Shown in pieces: positions 1 to 7,552 of a DNA stretch of 12,304 nt. The DNA is from Flavobacteriales bacterium UBA6969. GTDB taxonomy: Bacteria; Bacteroidota; Bacteroidia; Flavobacteriales_D; Sanyastnellaceae. The notes under the pieces were generated by a model that saw nothing but the letters and a program-made list of their open reading frames with translations, was not told where the DNA came from and searched no databases. Within the stretch, counting starts at the first letter, position 1, and every line of letters begins with the position of its first letter. The DNA lies in the NCBI GenBank assembly GCA_002448555.1, contig DJYV01000154.1, positions 1-12,304 on the forward strand. Reading direction: 5' to 3'. Made by a program: the position numbers and the translations under genes.

Positions 1-555
1 GACGACAACGGTTCTTGCACCTACGCTGAAGCAGGCTACGACTGCGACGGCAACTGCTTGAACGACGCGGACGGTGACGGTGTATGCGATGAATTCGAAA
101 TCGCTGGTTGCCAAGACGAGGCTGCGTGCAACTACAACGCTGACGCAACGGACAGCGATGATTCGTGCACTTACGCTGAAGAAGGCTACGATTGTGACGG
201 CAACTGCCTGAACGACGCAGACGGCGACGGCGTGTGCGATGAATTCGAAATCGCTGGATGTACCGATGCTGAAGCGTGCAACTACGACGCAGATGCTACG
301 GACGACGACGGAACTTGTTCCTACGCTGACGCGGGTTACGATTGCGACGGCAACTGCCTGAACGATTCAGACGGTGACGGTGTATGCGATGAGTTCGAAG
401 TATTCGGATGTACACATCCAGATGCGTGCAACTACGATGCCGATGCTACCGAAGACGACGGATCATGTGAATTCGCGGACATGGGATACGACTGCGACGG
501 CAACTGCTTGAGCGACGTAGACGGTGACGGCGTATGCGATGAGTTCGAAGTGACT
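1..555 (+). repeat. 150-bp in-frame tandem repeat (partial plus three full units)
   Basis: Full units run 106-255, 256-405 and 406-555, each exactly 50 codons. Bases 1-105 are the last 35 codons of a preceding unit, so the array continues to the left. Segments encoding YDCDGNC and DGDGVCDEFE are nearly identical in DNA between units. The GC-motif halves vary more (GCQDEAA, GCTDAEA, GCTHPDA). A truncated unit without the acidic loop follows from 556. Confidence 0.9.
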
Positions 556-1131
556 GGCTGTACGTACGCATCGGCTGCGAACTACGCCATGGGTGCTACC
601 GACGATGACGGTTCTTGCCTCTTCGAAGGTTGCATGGACGACACAGCGTTCAACTTCAATGCTTACGCCAATGCGGGTGGTGATTGTGCAAGCGCACCAA
701 TTGCTGACTTCAACGGTGACGGCGTGGTACAGAACCAAGACTTGCTCGACTTCTTGTTGGCCTACGGTCAGACCGGTCCAGAATGGGGCGGTGTAGAGTG
801 GGTCCAGGAGGCGTGTAACGTTGTGGCAACTCCACTCGAAGACTTGTACACTCCGGTTGACTACTGCGCTGTAGACAGCCCAGCTGAGGTGTGCGCCGAG
901 ATGGGCTGTATGTATCCGTTGGCGAGCAACTACGATCCAGAAGCCACCGTCGATAGCGGCGATTGTGTCTGGACGGGATGTACCGATGCAGAAGCACTCA
1001 ACTACAACCCAGTAGCGAACCTCGAAGACGATACGTGTACGTACCAGATTTGTCCAGACTTCAACGGAGATGGACAAGTCCAAGCGCAAGATTTGCTTGA
1101 CTTCTTGCTGGCTTGGGGTACAACGTACTAA
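1..1131 (+). CDS. Cys/Asp-rich repeat surface protein with dockerin-like C-terminus (5' end missing)
   Basis: The reading frame is open from base 1, so the true start and any signal peptide lie outside the window. The visible 376 residues begin with 50-residue units. Each unit joins a GCTDxxACNYxxxATxDDGSC motif to a GYDCDGNC segment and a DxDGDGVCDEFE acidic loop. That loop resembles the calcium-binding loops of thrombospondin type 3 repeats, and a full unit carries six cysteines. Downstream come shorter GC-repeats, an internal EF-hand/dockerin-like motif (residues 236-256), a unique stretch with several Cys, two more GC-repeats, and a terminal EF-hand/dockerin-like motif (residues 351-376) that ends the protein. 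From these families I infer an extracellular, disulfide- and calcium-stiffened stalk or adhesin-like protein; no enzymatic domain is visible. No T9SS sorting domain follows the last motif. A strong terminator lies just downstream. The function is unknown. Confidence 0.88.
   Translation, partial: DDNGSCTYAEAGYDCDGNCLNDADGDGVCDEFEIAGCQDEAACNYNADATDSDDSCTYAEEGYDCDGNCLNDADGDGVCDEFEIAGCTDAEACNYDADATDDDGTCSYADAGYDCDGNCLNDSDGDGVCDEFEVFGCTHPDACNYDADATEDDGSCEFADMGYDCDGNCLSDVDGDGVCDEFEVTGCTYASAANYAMGATDDDGSCLFEGCMDDTAFNFNAYANAGGDCASAPIADFNGDGVVQNQDLLDFLLAYGQTGPEWGGVEWVQEACNVVATPLEDLYTPVDYCAVDSPAEVCAEMGCMYPLASNYDPEATVDSGDCVWTGCTDAEALNYNPVANLEDDTCTYQICPDFNGDGQVQAQDLLDFLLAWGTTY
706..768 (+). other. Internal EF-hand / dockerin-like motif
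   Basis: The residues DFNGDGVVQNQDLLDFLLAY follow the dockerin/EF-hand loop pattern DxNxDGxVxxxDLL, with Asp/Asn at the calcium-ligand positions 1, 3, 5 and 12. A following Leu-rich helix is seen. Canonical type I dockerins carry two such loops close together. Here the second copy is about 115 residues further on, so this is a single-loop variant. Confidence 0.7.
1051..1128 (+). other. C-terminal EF-hand / dockerin-like motif
   Basis: The last 26 residues of the protein are a Cys-Pro pair, the loop DFNGDGQVQAQD and the helix LLDFLLAWG, then three residues and the stop codon. It closely matches the internal copy at 706-768 and resembles the tail of the giant minus-strand protein at 7700-7783. 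Its position at the extreme C-terminus suggests a role in display, anchoring or partner binding, but that role is inferred. Confidence 0.7.
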
Positions 1132-1152
1132 TCGAGCACAAAACACACATTT

Positions 1153-1190
1153 CGGGCCGCCTTTCTTCTGAAGGGTGGCCCGTTTTGTTT
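1153..1190 (+). terminator. Rho-independent terminator of the repeat-protein gene
   Basis: CGGGCCGCC (1153-1161) pairs with GGTGGCCCG (1174-1182) in a 9-bp stem with one G-T pair. The loop is about 12 bases, and the T-rich run TTTTGTTT (1183-1190) follows. It starts 21 bases after the stop codon at 1129-1131. Confidence 0.9.
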
Positions 1191-1219
1191 GGACGCGCTT
1201 CGTGGCCGGAGTACTTTTG
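1188..1219 (+). promoter_or_regulatory. Bacteroidetes-type promoter for the propeller gene
   Basis: TTTG at 1188-1191 is followed after 20 bases by TACTTTTG at 1212-1219. This matches exactly the -33/-7 consensus TTTG...TAnnTTTG of the primary Bacteroidetes sigma factor. Transcription would start near 1224-1227, giving a very short leader before the ATG at 1237. The -33 element lies inside the T-run of the preceding terminator. Confidence 0.7.
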
Positions 1220-1236
1220 TCCAAAATGACGAAGCC

Positions 1237-2442
1237 ATGATTAAGTACCTAAAGGAAGTTGCGTTGGTCGGAATGTTGGGGATGGCGTTTGCCGCCGGAG
1301 CGCAGGTCTACCTGCACCAAGTCTTCGTTCTGAACGAAGGGTGGTCCGATTGGCAAACGGGTGAAGTGCTGGTGCAGCCGACGCTGGGCGTGTACGACCC
1401 TGCCCTTAATGTCTACGAGACCGTAGCGTCCATCGAAGAGGCCGGATTCATTTCCGATGCCATCATCGTCAATGGAGCGTTGTTTGTCGCTGCCGATGGT
1501 CAGCTGCTCAAGTACGACGCCGATTCCTACGAATTACTTGCAGCCGCGGAGGTCACAGGCGTGCGCCAATTGGCTGAACGCGATGGCATGATTTACGTTA
1601 CGCGTGGCGACGTCGACGAGTTCGGGATGAACCTTCCGCTTGATTCCTACCTGCAATGGTTCCACGCTGATGATTTGACGTGGGCCGGTGATTTGACCAC
1701 GGCCAACGGTCCAGCCTACGCGACGGAAGGCTTGGCATGGTCCGGCGACCTTTTGTACATCGCTGTAAACAATGCCTTCGATTGGGGCAATGAAGTTGGC
1801 TACATCGGCGAGTGGGATGCGACCACAGATGCCTACACAGAGTTCGACTTGGGAGAAGAGGGCAAAAATCCGAATCGGCTGTTTGCAGAGAACGGTCAAA
1901 TCATCACAGTCAACAACCGCGATTACGGCTCGGCTTCATTGAGCGAGGTCATGTCTGGAGAAGGAACTGTTCAGACCCACGTTGTCGCTGATGCGACCGC
2001 AGGGTGCTTGGCAGCAGCGGTGTTCCAAGGCGAATTGAAATACCAAATCACCGGTGAAAACGCCGTGCGCACTTCTGCGTTGAACGGCCTGGACGAATCC
2101 AGCACCTGGTTAGCCGATGCGCCCGCATTTTACGGTGCGGCCATTGATCCGGTGAGCGGATACTGGTACGGTTCGGTTACGGATTACACCACTTATGGTC
2201 TCGTCGAGATTCGGGACGAGGAAGGCGGCATCTTGGGGACTTTCGACTGCGGCGTGAGCCCCGGAGTTATCTGCATGGACGTGCGGAATGCATCTGATGT
2301 CTCTTCCGTAGAATTGGGCGCCGTGAATCGGCTCGGCGGCGGAGTATACGATCTTACTGGACGTGAGCTGCCTGCGAATAGTTTTCTCAAAGGCGTGGTC
2401 ATTGACGCACAAGGCCAAAAACAGGTCATCTTCCGCCAGTGA
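1237..2442 (+). CDS. Secreted beta-propeller protein (DUF5074/YncE-like) with short T9SS-like tail
   Basis: The ATG at 1237 is chosen because it begins a signal peptide: MIKYLKEV, a hydrophobic stretch, then AAGAQ with likely cleavage near residue 23. The upstream in-frame TTG at 1189 would lie within the terminator and promoter. The mature protein opens with FVLNEGW, which resembles the start of DUF5074 surface proteins. It continues with repeating blade-like segments containing YDxxxxxY, LAERDGMIYV, YIGEWDATT and GYWYGSV. This fits a YncE-like propeller of about 400 residues. The last 31 or so residues (YDLTGREL at 371-378, then KGVVIDAQGQKQVIF) resemble the final strands of a type A T9SS sorting domain. 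I infer secretion to the surface. The ligand is unknown; DUF5074 proteins often sit near TonB receptors. There is no Shine-Dalgarno sequence, as is usual in Bacteroidetes. Alternatively it could be a generic extracellular propeller. Confidence 0.82.
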   Translation: MIKYLKEVALVGMLGMAFAAGAQVYLHQVFVLNEGWSDWQTGEVLVQPTLGVYDPALNVYETVASIEEAGFISDAIIVNGALFVAADGQLLKYDADSYELLAAAEVTGVRQLAERDGMIYVTRGDVDEFGMNLPLDSYLQWFHADDLTWAGDLTTANGPAYATEGLAWSGDLLYIAVNNAFDWGNEVGYIGEWDATTDAYTEFDLGEEGKNPNRLFAENGQIITVNNRDYGSASLSEVMSGEGTVQTHVVADATAGCLAAAVFQGELKYQITGENAVRTSALNGLDESSTWLADAPAFYGAAIDPVSGYWYGSVTDYTTYGLVEIRDEEGGILGTFDCGVSPGVICMDVRNASDVSSVELGAVNRLGGGVYDLTGRELPANSFLKGVVIDAQGQKQVIFRQ

Positions 2443-2525
2443 GGTAGGGGGGTGTTTAATTATTGGTAAGTTTTAGAAAACATTCCCTTCATTCTACACG
2501 GCTGGAATGCGCTTAATATTGGTGC

Positions 2526-3305
2526 ATGAATCTTGGTCTGGTGCAGAATGCGTGTAGGAAGGCGGTGGTGGTTGGAGCGAAGTGTGCCGATCGTTATCAG
2601 TCTTCGATTCTGTCTGCACTGGAGAGTGCACATCCGGAACTTGCCATTCGCCCCATCGAAGAATTGGTGCTTGCCACGATGAAAAGCAAAGTTAGTGGCG
2701 CTATCAAGGGTGAGTTCGAGTGGTCAAACGGTTGCTTTCAATTGAAAGGGAATGGACATTGTTTCCGCATGATTCCTTTGCTCAACCCATTCAACGCTCG
2801 GCTGAAGTCATATTCGATTGGTGCCTTGTGCTCTTTTCATCGTTGTGATGATTCGAGCAACAATGAGCCGTTGGTCGCTGCTGCCTACCTCGGTGGGGAA
2901 GTTGGTGTTTTACATGGCTCAACCAAAGAGTTAGTCTTGCGCTCCAATTACCGCATTTTACGGAGCCACCTCGTCCCAGACAAAGAAGCCGATCATAAGT
3001 CGATGCGATTGGGTGTCGGTACGGAAGAAGACTGGCAGGGAGTGCCGATGGCCATCCGTGAGTTGGTCAATGACTCGATTTTAAGGCCGGTAATTGGTTC
3101 GCCCTTGCGGGTGCTCCACGCTTTAGTGCGCGGCCAGATTGATGCAGCAGTCTTCCACATTGAGAATCCACATCTGAATGCTGTGGTTCAGTTTTTTTTG
3201 AATCAAGCCATGGTGGAACGGACTGAAGTGCGTGTACATGAAGCTGATATTGCCGTTCATGGCCAGCGATTCTCCGAACAAGTGAAAGGTAGAGTAAGGG
3301 CATAA
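2526..3305 (+). CDS. Hypothetical protein, possible degenerate inositol-monophosphatase-fold protein
   Basis: This is a 259-residue protein with no signal peptide or membrane segment, so it is probably cytoplasmic. Several stretches resemble, in order, the inositol monophosphatase/CysQ/FBPase superfamily. AKCADRYQSSILSALES (about residues 18-34) resembles the TxADxxxExxI helix, and IRPIEE resembles the (G)EE site. The stretch around residues 82-103 (IPLLNPFNA then SYSIGALCSF) aligns with DPLDGTxNF...YSVSIAL. GSPLRVLHALVRGQIDAAV then ENPHLNAVVQFF (about residues 191-222) aligns with the C-terminal GSxALxLxxVAxGxxDA...WDxAAG. The length is close to the family's usual 260-270. The metal-binding DPxDGT is replaced by IPLLNP, and the C-terminal Asp by Asn, so phosphatase activity looks lost. 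The gene follows the propeller gene by 83 bases with no obvious terminator or promoter. The assignment is a remote by-eye match. Confidence 0.75.
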   Translation: MNLGLVQNACRKAVVVGAKCADRYQSSILSALESAHPELAIRPIEELVLATMKSKVSGAIKGEFEWSNGCFQLKGNGHCFRMIPLLNPFNARLKSYSIGALCSFHRCDDSSNNEPLVAAAYLGGEVGVLHGSTKELVLRSNYRILRSHLVPDKEADHKSMRLGVGTEEDWQGVPMAIRELVNDSILRPVIGSPLRVLHALVRGQIDAAVFHIENPHLNAVVQFFLNQAMVERTEVRVHEADIAVHGQRFSEQVKGRVRA

Positions 3306-3306
3306 A

Positions 3307-3327
3307 AAAGGAGGCAGAACCTCCTTT
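3307..3327. terminator. Bidirectional terminator between convergent genes
   Basis: AAAGGAGG (3307-3314) and CCTCCTTT (3320-3327) form a perfect 8-bp stem with a five-base loop. Runs of A on the left and T on the right give a U-tract on either strand. It begins 2 bases after the plus-strand stop at 3303-3305, and about 18 bases beyond the minus-strand stop at 3348-3346. It therefore serves both genes. Confidence 0.85.
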
Positions 3328-3345
3328 ATTAATTGCCAGTGCGTG

Positions 3346-4350
3346 TCAGTTCACCTGTTCAAACCTCAACAAGTAGGAGTAGTCGTAAATGTCTTCTCCA
3401 TTGTATTCTCGGAATTGGTAGGCTTGTAAATCGTCCAATTCGAGCTCGAGTATTTTCCAGTAAATGCTGAGTTCTTTAAGCTGGTCATTGAATGTTTCTG
3501 TCAGGGTAATCCCAAGATTATCAGCGATGTAAGCAAGAATTGTGGCATCATTCTCTGCGGTTGCGAGGGTGCCAATGAAGACCTCCACCGATATTCCGTA
3601 GGTAGCGAAAAGCGCCGCGGACAAATTGGGATCGTCCCATCCGGAAACTTCAGCAGGTACTTCTTCGGAGGTCAACTCCACACCATATTCGTCCAACATC
3701 CCGGCAATGATGCCTTCAATGTCCTCACTGGATTCAATCAACCCTTCCGAGAGCAAATCATCAATGAAATCCCCCATAACGGCCGTAACGTCATCACCGA
3801 ATTCGAAATCGAAGAATGCACCACCTCCCGTGTAGGTAAAGGCGGTGTATGTGTTCATCAATTGCAAGGCCATATCCCACACATCGTCTGTGATGTCCAC
3901 GTACGACCCCGCTTCGAAAATGAGGGTATCGAGTACCATGAGGGCATCCGCATAGGATTGATGCAGTACGTTTTGATTCATCCCAGCCGAGTCCAAGTAA
4001 AAGGGGCCAACCGTTTCCATGTTGGAGACCTCCATGAGTAGGATAGAGGCATCTTCATTGAACATCCATGTGCCATCATACGTCAGCGCTTCACCTTCAT
4101 TGAAGATGGTCACCGTTTCGTCGTCACGGAACTCGACATCCAGGCGCAGGTTATTCGATCCCAGCAATTCCGTCATGTTAGTGTCGGCTTCGACCCCCAC
4201 CTCTTGGACGCGGACGGATTCCCAGGTGCCCAAGAGTCTTTTTTCCGGCGACCGAAGGTGAAAGAGCGATCCGTCTTGGTCGTACTTGGTGCAGCCTCCG
4301 AGGAAGATCAGGGCGACAGAGGCGAAGAGCAAGGTGTGATTGTATGCCAT
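3346..4350 (-). CDS. Lipocalin-like outer-surface or periplasmic lipoprotein with large insertion
   Basis: The start is taken at the ATG at 4350 because it directly begins a lipoprotein signal peptide, MAYNHTLLFASVALIFLGGC, with the lipidated Cys at residue 20. The earlier in-frame TTG at 4368 would overlap the receptor gene. Residues 38-108 (RLLGTWESV, then LRLDVEFRDDETVTIFNEG and DGTWMFNED) match the N-terminal strands of small Bacteroidetes lipocalin-like domains. The last 40 or so residues (SIYWKILELELDDLQAYQF to the end) look like the closing strands. About 180 residues lie between, acidic and partly helical, with FIDDLLSEGLIESSEDIEG and repeated DD/EE. The ATG follows the stop of the TonB receptor gene by one base, so the two are probably translationally coupled. 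I infer a ligand-capture or accessory lipoprotein for that receptor. The substrate is unknown. Confidence 0.83.
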   Translation of the reverse strand: MAYNHTLLFASVALIFLGGCTKYDQDGSLFHLRSPEKRLLGTWESVRVQEVGVEADTNMTELLGSNNLRLDVEFRDDETVTIFNEGEALTYDGTWMFNEDASILLMEVSNMETVGPFYLDSAGMNQNVLHQSYADALMVLDTLIFEAGSYVDITDDVWDMALQLMNTYTAFTYTGGGAFFDFEFGDDVTAVMGDFIDDLLSEGLIESSEDIEGIIAGMLDEYGVELTSEEVPAEVSGWDDPNLSAALFATYGISVEVFIGTLATAENDATILAYIADNLGITLTETFNDQLKELSIYWKILELELDDLQAYQFREYNGEDIYDYSYLLRFEQVN

Positions 4351-4351
4351 G

Positions 4352-7300
4352 TTAAATGGTGTATGCAAGGGAAATGCGGAAGGAACGACCGGTTGTGAAG
4401 GACAGCCAATCGTACAATTCTCCGTTGAACAAGTAAGTCTTTCGGTTCAAAGGATTTAGGAGGTTCCGCGCACGTAGGCCCAATGAGAAGTGGTCGCCCA
4501 ATTGCTGACTCATGCGAAAATCGAGCGACGGTGTGGGTTGCTGGTAGATGTCCGGCAAGCCGCCACTGGTGGTCAAAATGAGCTTTTCACCTTGAACGTT
4601 GAACGCGACTGTTGCATTGAAATTCGATGAATCCGGGGCGTACGTCACGATTGCGTTGACGATGTAGGGGCTTTGTCCAAACAGCGGACGCGTGTCCGGG
4701 TGCATGGGATCGGTGTTCCGAATGGCGTTCAGCTCCTCTTCAAAAATGGCAGTGCGGCTGCGGATAAACGTCAGGTTTGCTGAGAGGTTCCAGGCACTGG
4801 CTCCATCGATGTAATTGCCGAGGTTGGTCTTCGTTTCCAATTCCAGGCCGACAACATTCGCATAAGGCACGTTGGCCCAGGTGTATTCCGTGTTGACGGC
4901 TTCCAAGACTGAAGTTTGTTCGATGGGGTCCGTGAACCGCTTGAAAAAGAGGCTGGCGCTGAATACCTCACCCAAATTGGGGTATCGCTCGATGCGCAGG
5001 TCGAAATTGTCGATTTTCGTTCCGTCGAGCAGAGGATTTCCTTTCAATACCTCGAGCGTTTCGAAGTCGAATCCCCGGAAGGGTGATTTCTCTCGGAATA
5101 CGGGTCGCGCAATGCTGCGGCTGTACGATGCCCGCAGGTTTGTGGACTTGATGGGGTCGATTTCGCCCAGTTGCCAAACCAAATTGGCCGAAGGCATCCA
5201 ATCGGTTTCGTTCAGTCCACCTTCCAATCGAAGCATTTCCTCGGGCGTCAAGTCTTCCGCGATATCGAGCTTCAAGGAACGGATGCTCATGTCGGTTTTT
5301 TCCACCCGTACTCCGGTGTTTAATTTGATGCGTTCGCTGATGTTCCAATCGGTCATTGCGTAGGCCCCGAGCACGTCCATGCGGCCCTCGTCAGTATTAA
5401 TCAAATCCGTCAATAGCAGGGTCTCTACGTAATTTTCGCCGCGAACGATTTCCATGTTTTCATCGGCAAAAAACGCATCGAGGTCACCGTCAAAGAAGGC
5501 ACCTTGTTCGGCCATGCCGAACACCGCTTCTTCATGAGCCCGCGTGGTTTTGACCCAGGAGAGACCGGCTGAAAACTTGCCGAGATCACTTTCTTTACCG
5601 CCCAGTGGCTGAGTATAGTGCACCTTGCCGTCGAGTTTGGTTTCGTTTAGTTGTCGGAAGTATCTGGTGGGAGAAGGGTAGAAGCTTTGGTTGATGGAGT
5701 AGACCGTATCTACGTCAACGGGGACGAACAAATCAACGATGTCGAGCCCCTCCGATTGCAGCGCGTCCAATGTGCCTTCCGTATCAGAGGCCCAATTCTC
5801 AGGAATGGCGCCGTCGTCAATCAATTCAACAATCAGTTCGAGGGCCTCTTCCGTCAAGTCATCGCCGCTGGCGGATGTGAATTCTGCAAGGGAATCGATG
5901 GCTGTGATGCGCTCACTGTAATTGTTGTAGAAAACTTTCAGATCAGGCGTTTCCATTTGACCCGAGCTGTAACTCACGATCCATTCGAGCTTGGCTTCAC
6001 TGGCGGGGAGGAAGTGCTCTCCTCGGCCCTGGAAAATGTTGAGTCGTCGCTCTTCGTAGCGCTGGGTGCGCTGCTCCTGCATCTCATCGGTATCAATGGG
6101 ATTCACCCCGAGCATGTACCGGGAGGAATTTTGGCCGTTGATGTTGGGCATGGCCATGAAGGACAACTTGTTGAACTCGTTGAGCTTGTAGCTCAGGTTC
6201 AGCAACGCATTCCAAGCCACCGTTTCCGTGCCTTTTTCATCGCTGAATTGCTTCAGCATCTGCATCTCGTTGGTGGTCTCCGGATTGCCGGACTGGTAGC
6301 GGGCATACTCTCCACCGCTGTAGTAGCGCGCATTTCGCTTGTATTGGAATCCAAAAATGTAGCCCAATGGACGCCCGAACAGTTTGGTCTGGTTACCGAA
6401 GGAAAGGCTGTGGCTCATGTCCATGGGAGCCGTTCTCCTTGTGTTTTCCCATGTCTTGGTAAACGACTGCCCGATTTCCGTCAGCACGGCGTTGCTTTCG
6501 GCGCTAAGCGGCACCATGCCGTGTGTCTCGAGGCTGTCCACTGTGATGCCCAACTCGTTGACCACCCCGCCAATGGGATTGCCTGCACCAATGTCACTGC
6601 AATCATCGATGCCCAGCTCAGAGAGTTGATCACCGTAGCCCATAAAAACCAAGCCTTCGTAAAAACAGGGCATGTTTAAGTTGGGCCAATCGTTACTGGT
6701 AAGCCCTTGCAGGATGTCCGGCATCTCCCGAAATCCATCGTCCATGCCCAGCCAATCTGTCCCCGAGCGTTGGCTGCTGATGATGTCGCGAAAGGTCGTT
6801 TGGTCATTGAAGCCCAACGCGGAGCTGTACCGAAAGTTGAACGTTTCCGGAAAATCCTTCGTAATGACGTTGAGGTACGCTCCAGACCAATCCCCAGGCA
6901 GATTGGCGGTTTGCGACTTGACGACCACCAAATTATCGACCAAATTCGTGGGGAAGATGTCCATTTCAATGGTGTTTCGCCTCGGGTTGATGGAAGGTAC
7001 TTCTGCTCCGTTCAAGGTGGTCTTGATGTAGCGGTCCGAAAGCCCACGGACAAACACGAAATTCCCCACCGTAGAGACCCCAGGAACCCGCTGCATGGCT
7101 GCCGCTGCGTCCGAATCGCCGGTCCGCCGGATTTGTTGGCTCGAGATGTAATCGAGGCTCGCCGCATTCTTCTTTTTGATATTCTCCATGTAGACATCGC
7201 GGGACCTATCCACCTTGGCAACTACCTCGGCAGCCTCTTCGATGACATATGTGGCTGGGAAAAGCGTGAAGTTTTGAATGATGACATCCTCATTCGCCAC

Positions 7301-7552
7301 CGTCACTTGAACGGTTTGTGCGGTATAACCGATGAAACTACCAGTGACCTCGTAGGTGCCAAACGGGAGGTTCTCAATGGAGTAATTGCCATCCAAGTCG
7401 CACATGACGCCTTTGTAAGGGTCTTGAATGATCACGTTTGCGCCGATGAGGACGTCTCCATTCTGTCCGTCCGTCAGTTTCCCTCGGATGGTGCCTTGCG
7501 CATTCATGGCGCAGATAGACAAAACGAGGAAGGCCGTGAAAGTGAATCGCAT
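4352..7552 (-). CDS. TonB-dependent outer-membrane receptor with carboxypeptidase-regulatory-like N-domain
   Basis: The 1066-residue protein begins with a signal peptide (MRFTFTAFLVLSICAMNA, cleavage near residue 18). A carboxypeptidase-D regulatory-like domain follows at residues 21-98 (GKLTDGQNGDVLIGANV, DLDGNYSIENLPFGTYEV, then FIGYTAQTV). A plug domain spans about residues 120-240, with IRRTGDSDAAAAMQRVPGV, FVRGLSDRYIKTTLNG, DIFPTNLVDNLVVVKS and LPGDWSGAYLNVITKDFPE. The remaining 820 or so residues form the beta-barrel, including RASYSRSIARPVFRE and a last strand TGRSFRISLAYTI. No separate TonB-box is obvious, as is common in this subfamily. It would import a ligand across the outer membrane using TonB-ExbBD, which is not encoded here. 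The plug type is a general Bacteroidetes one and does not reveal the ligand. AAGGAG sits only one base before the ATG, which is unusually close. The lipoprotein gene follows directly. Confidence 0.95.
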   Translation of the reverse strand: MRFTFTAFLVLSICAMNAQGTIRGKLTDGQNGDVLIGANVIIQDPYKGVMCDLDGNYSIENLPFGTYEVTGSFIGYTAQTVQVTVANEDVIIQNFTLFPATYVIEEAAEVVAKVDRSRDVYMENIKKKNAASLDYISSQQIRRTGDSDAAAAMQRVPGVSTVGNFVFVRGLSDRYIKTTLNGAEVPSINPRRNTIEMDIFPTNLVDNLVVVKSQTANLPGDWSGAYLNVITKDFPETFNFRYSSALGFNDQTTFRDIISSQRSGTDWLGMDDGFREMPDILQGLTSNDWPNLNMPCFYEGLVFMGYGDQLSELGIDDCSDIGAGNPIGGVVNELGITVDSLETHGMVPLSAESNAVLTEIGQSFTKTWENTRRTAPMDMSHSLSFGNQTKLFGRPLGYIFGFQYKRNARYYSGGEYARYQSGNPETTNEMQMLKQFSDEKGTETVAWNALLNLSYKLNEFNKLSFMAMPNINGQNSSRYMLGVNPIDTDEMQEQRTQRYEERRLNIFQGRGEHFLPASEAKLEWIVSYSSGQMETPDLKVFYNNYSERITAIDSLAEFTSASGDDLTEEALELIVELIDDGAIPENWASDTEGTLDALQSEGLDIVDLFVPVDVDTVYSINQSFYPSPTRYFRQLNETKLDGKVHYTQPLGGKESDLGKFSAGLSWVKTTRAHEEAVFGMAEQGAFFDGDLDAFFADENMEIVRGENYVETLLLTDLINTDEGRMDVLGAYAMTDWNISERIKLNTGVRVEKTDMSIRSLKLDIAEDLTPEEMLRLEGGLNETDWMPSANLVWQLGEIDPIKSTNLRASYSRSIARPVFREKSPFRGFDFETLEVLKGNPLLDGTKIDNFDLRIERYPNLGEVFSASLFFKRFTDPIEQTSVLEAVNTEYTWANVPYANVVGLELETKTNLGNYIDGASAWNLSANLTFIRSRTAIFEEELNAIRNTDPMHPDTRPLFGQSPYIVNAIVTYAPDSSNFNATVAFNVQGEKLILTTSGGLPDIYQQPTPSLDFRMSQQLGDHFSLGLRARNLLNPLNRKTYLFNGELYDWLSFTTGRSFRISLAYTI

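Noticed and set aside
1..555. CRISPR-like array
   Set aside because: The repeats are 150 bases long, contiguous without spacers and coding in frame.
463..1224. 253-codon minus-strand open frame opposite the repeat protein
   Set aside because: It lies antisense to the clearly coding Cys/Asp-rich frame. Its protein shows no family motifs, and its open frame follows from the opposing gene's codon use. It also runs through the terminator.
1189..1236. Longer start (TTG at 1189) for the propeller protein
   Set aside because: It would place coding sequence in the terminator T-run and promoter and add charged residues before an otherwise normal signal peptide.
2443..2525. Promoter or terminator between the propeller gene and the 259-aa gene
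   Set aside because: TAAGTTTT (2467-2474) and TAATATTG (2514-2521) are imperfect -7 matches without a TTTG at proper spacing. The only palindrome, GTTTTAGAAAAC, has a two-base loop and no T-run.
4351..4368. Longer start (TTG at 4368) for the lipoprotein
   Set aside because: The ATG at 4350 starts directly at a standard lipoprotein signal; the extra six residues would overlap the receptor gene without benefit.
5651..6679. 342-codon plus-strand open frame inside the TonB receptor gene
   Set aside because: It is antisense to receptor barrel sequence with clear family features. The product has no recognisable domain, and long antisense frames are common opposite GC-rich genes.
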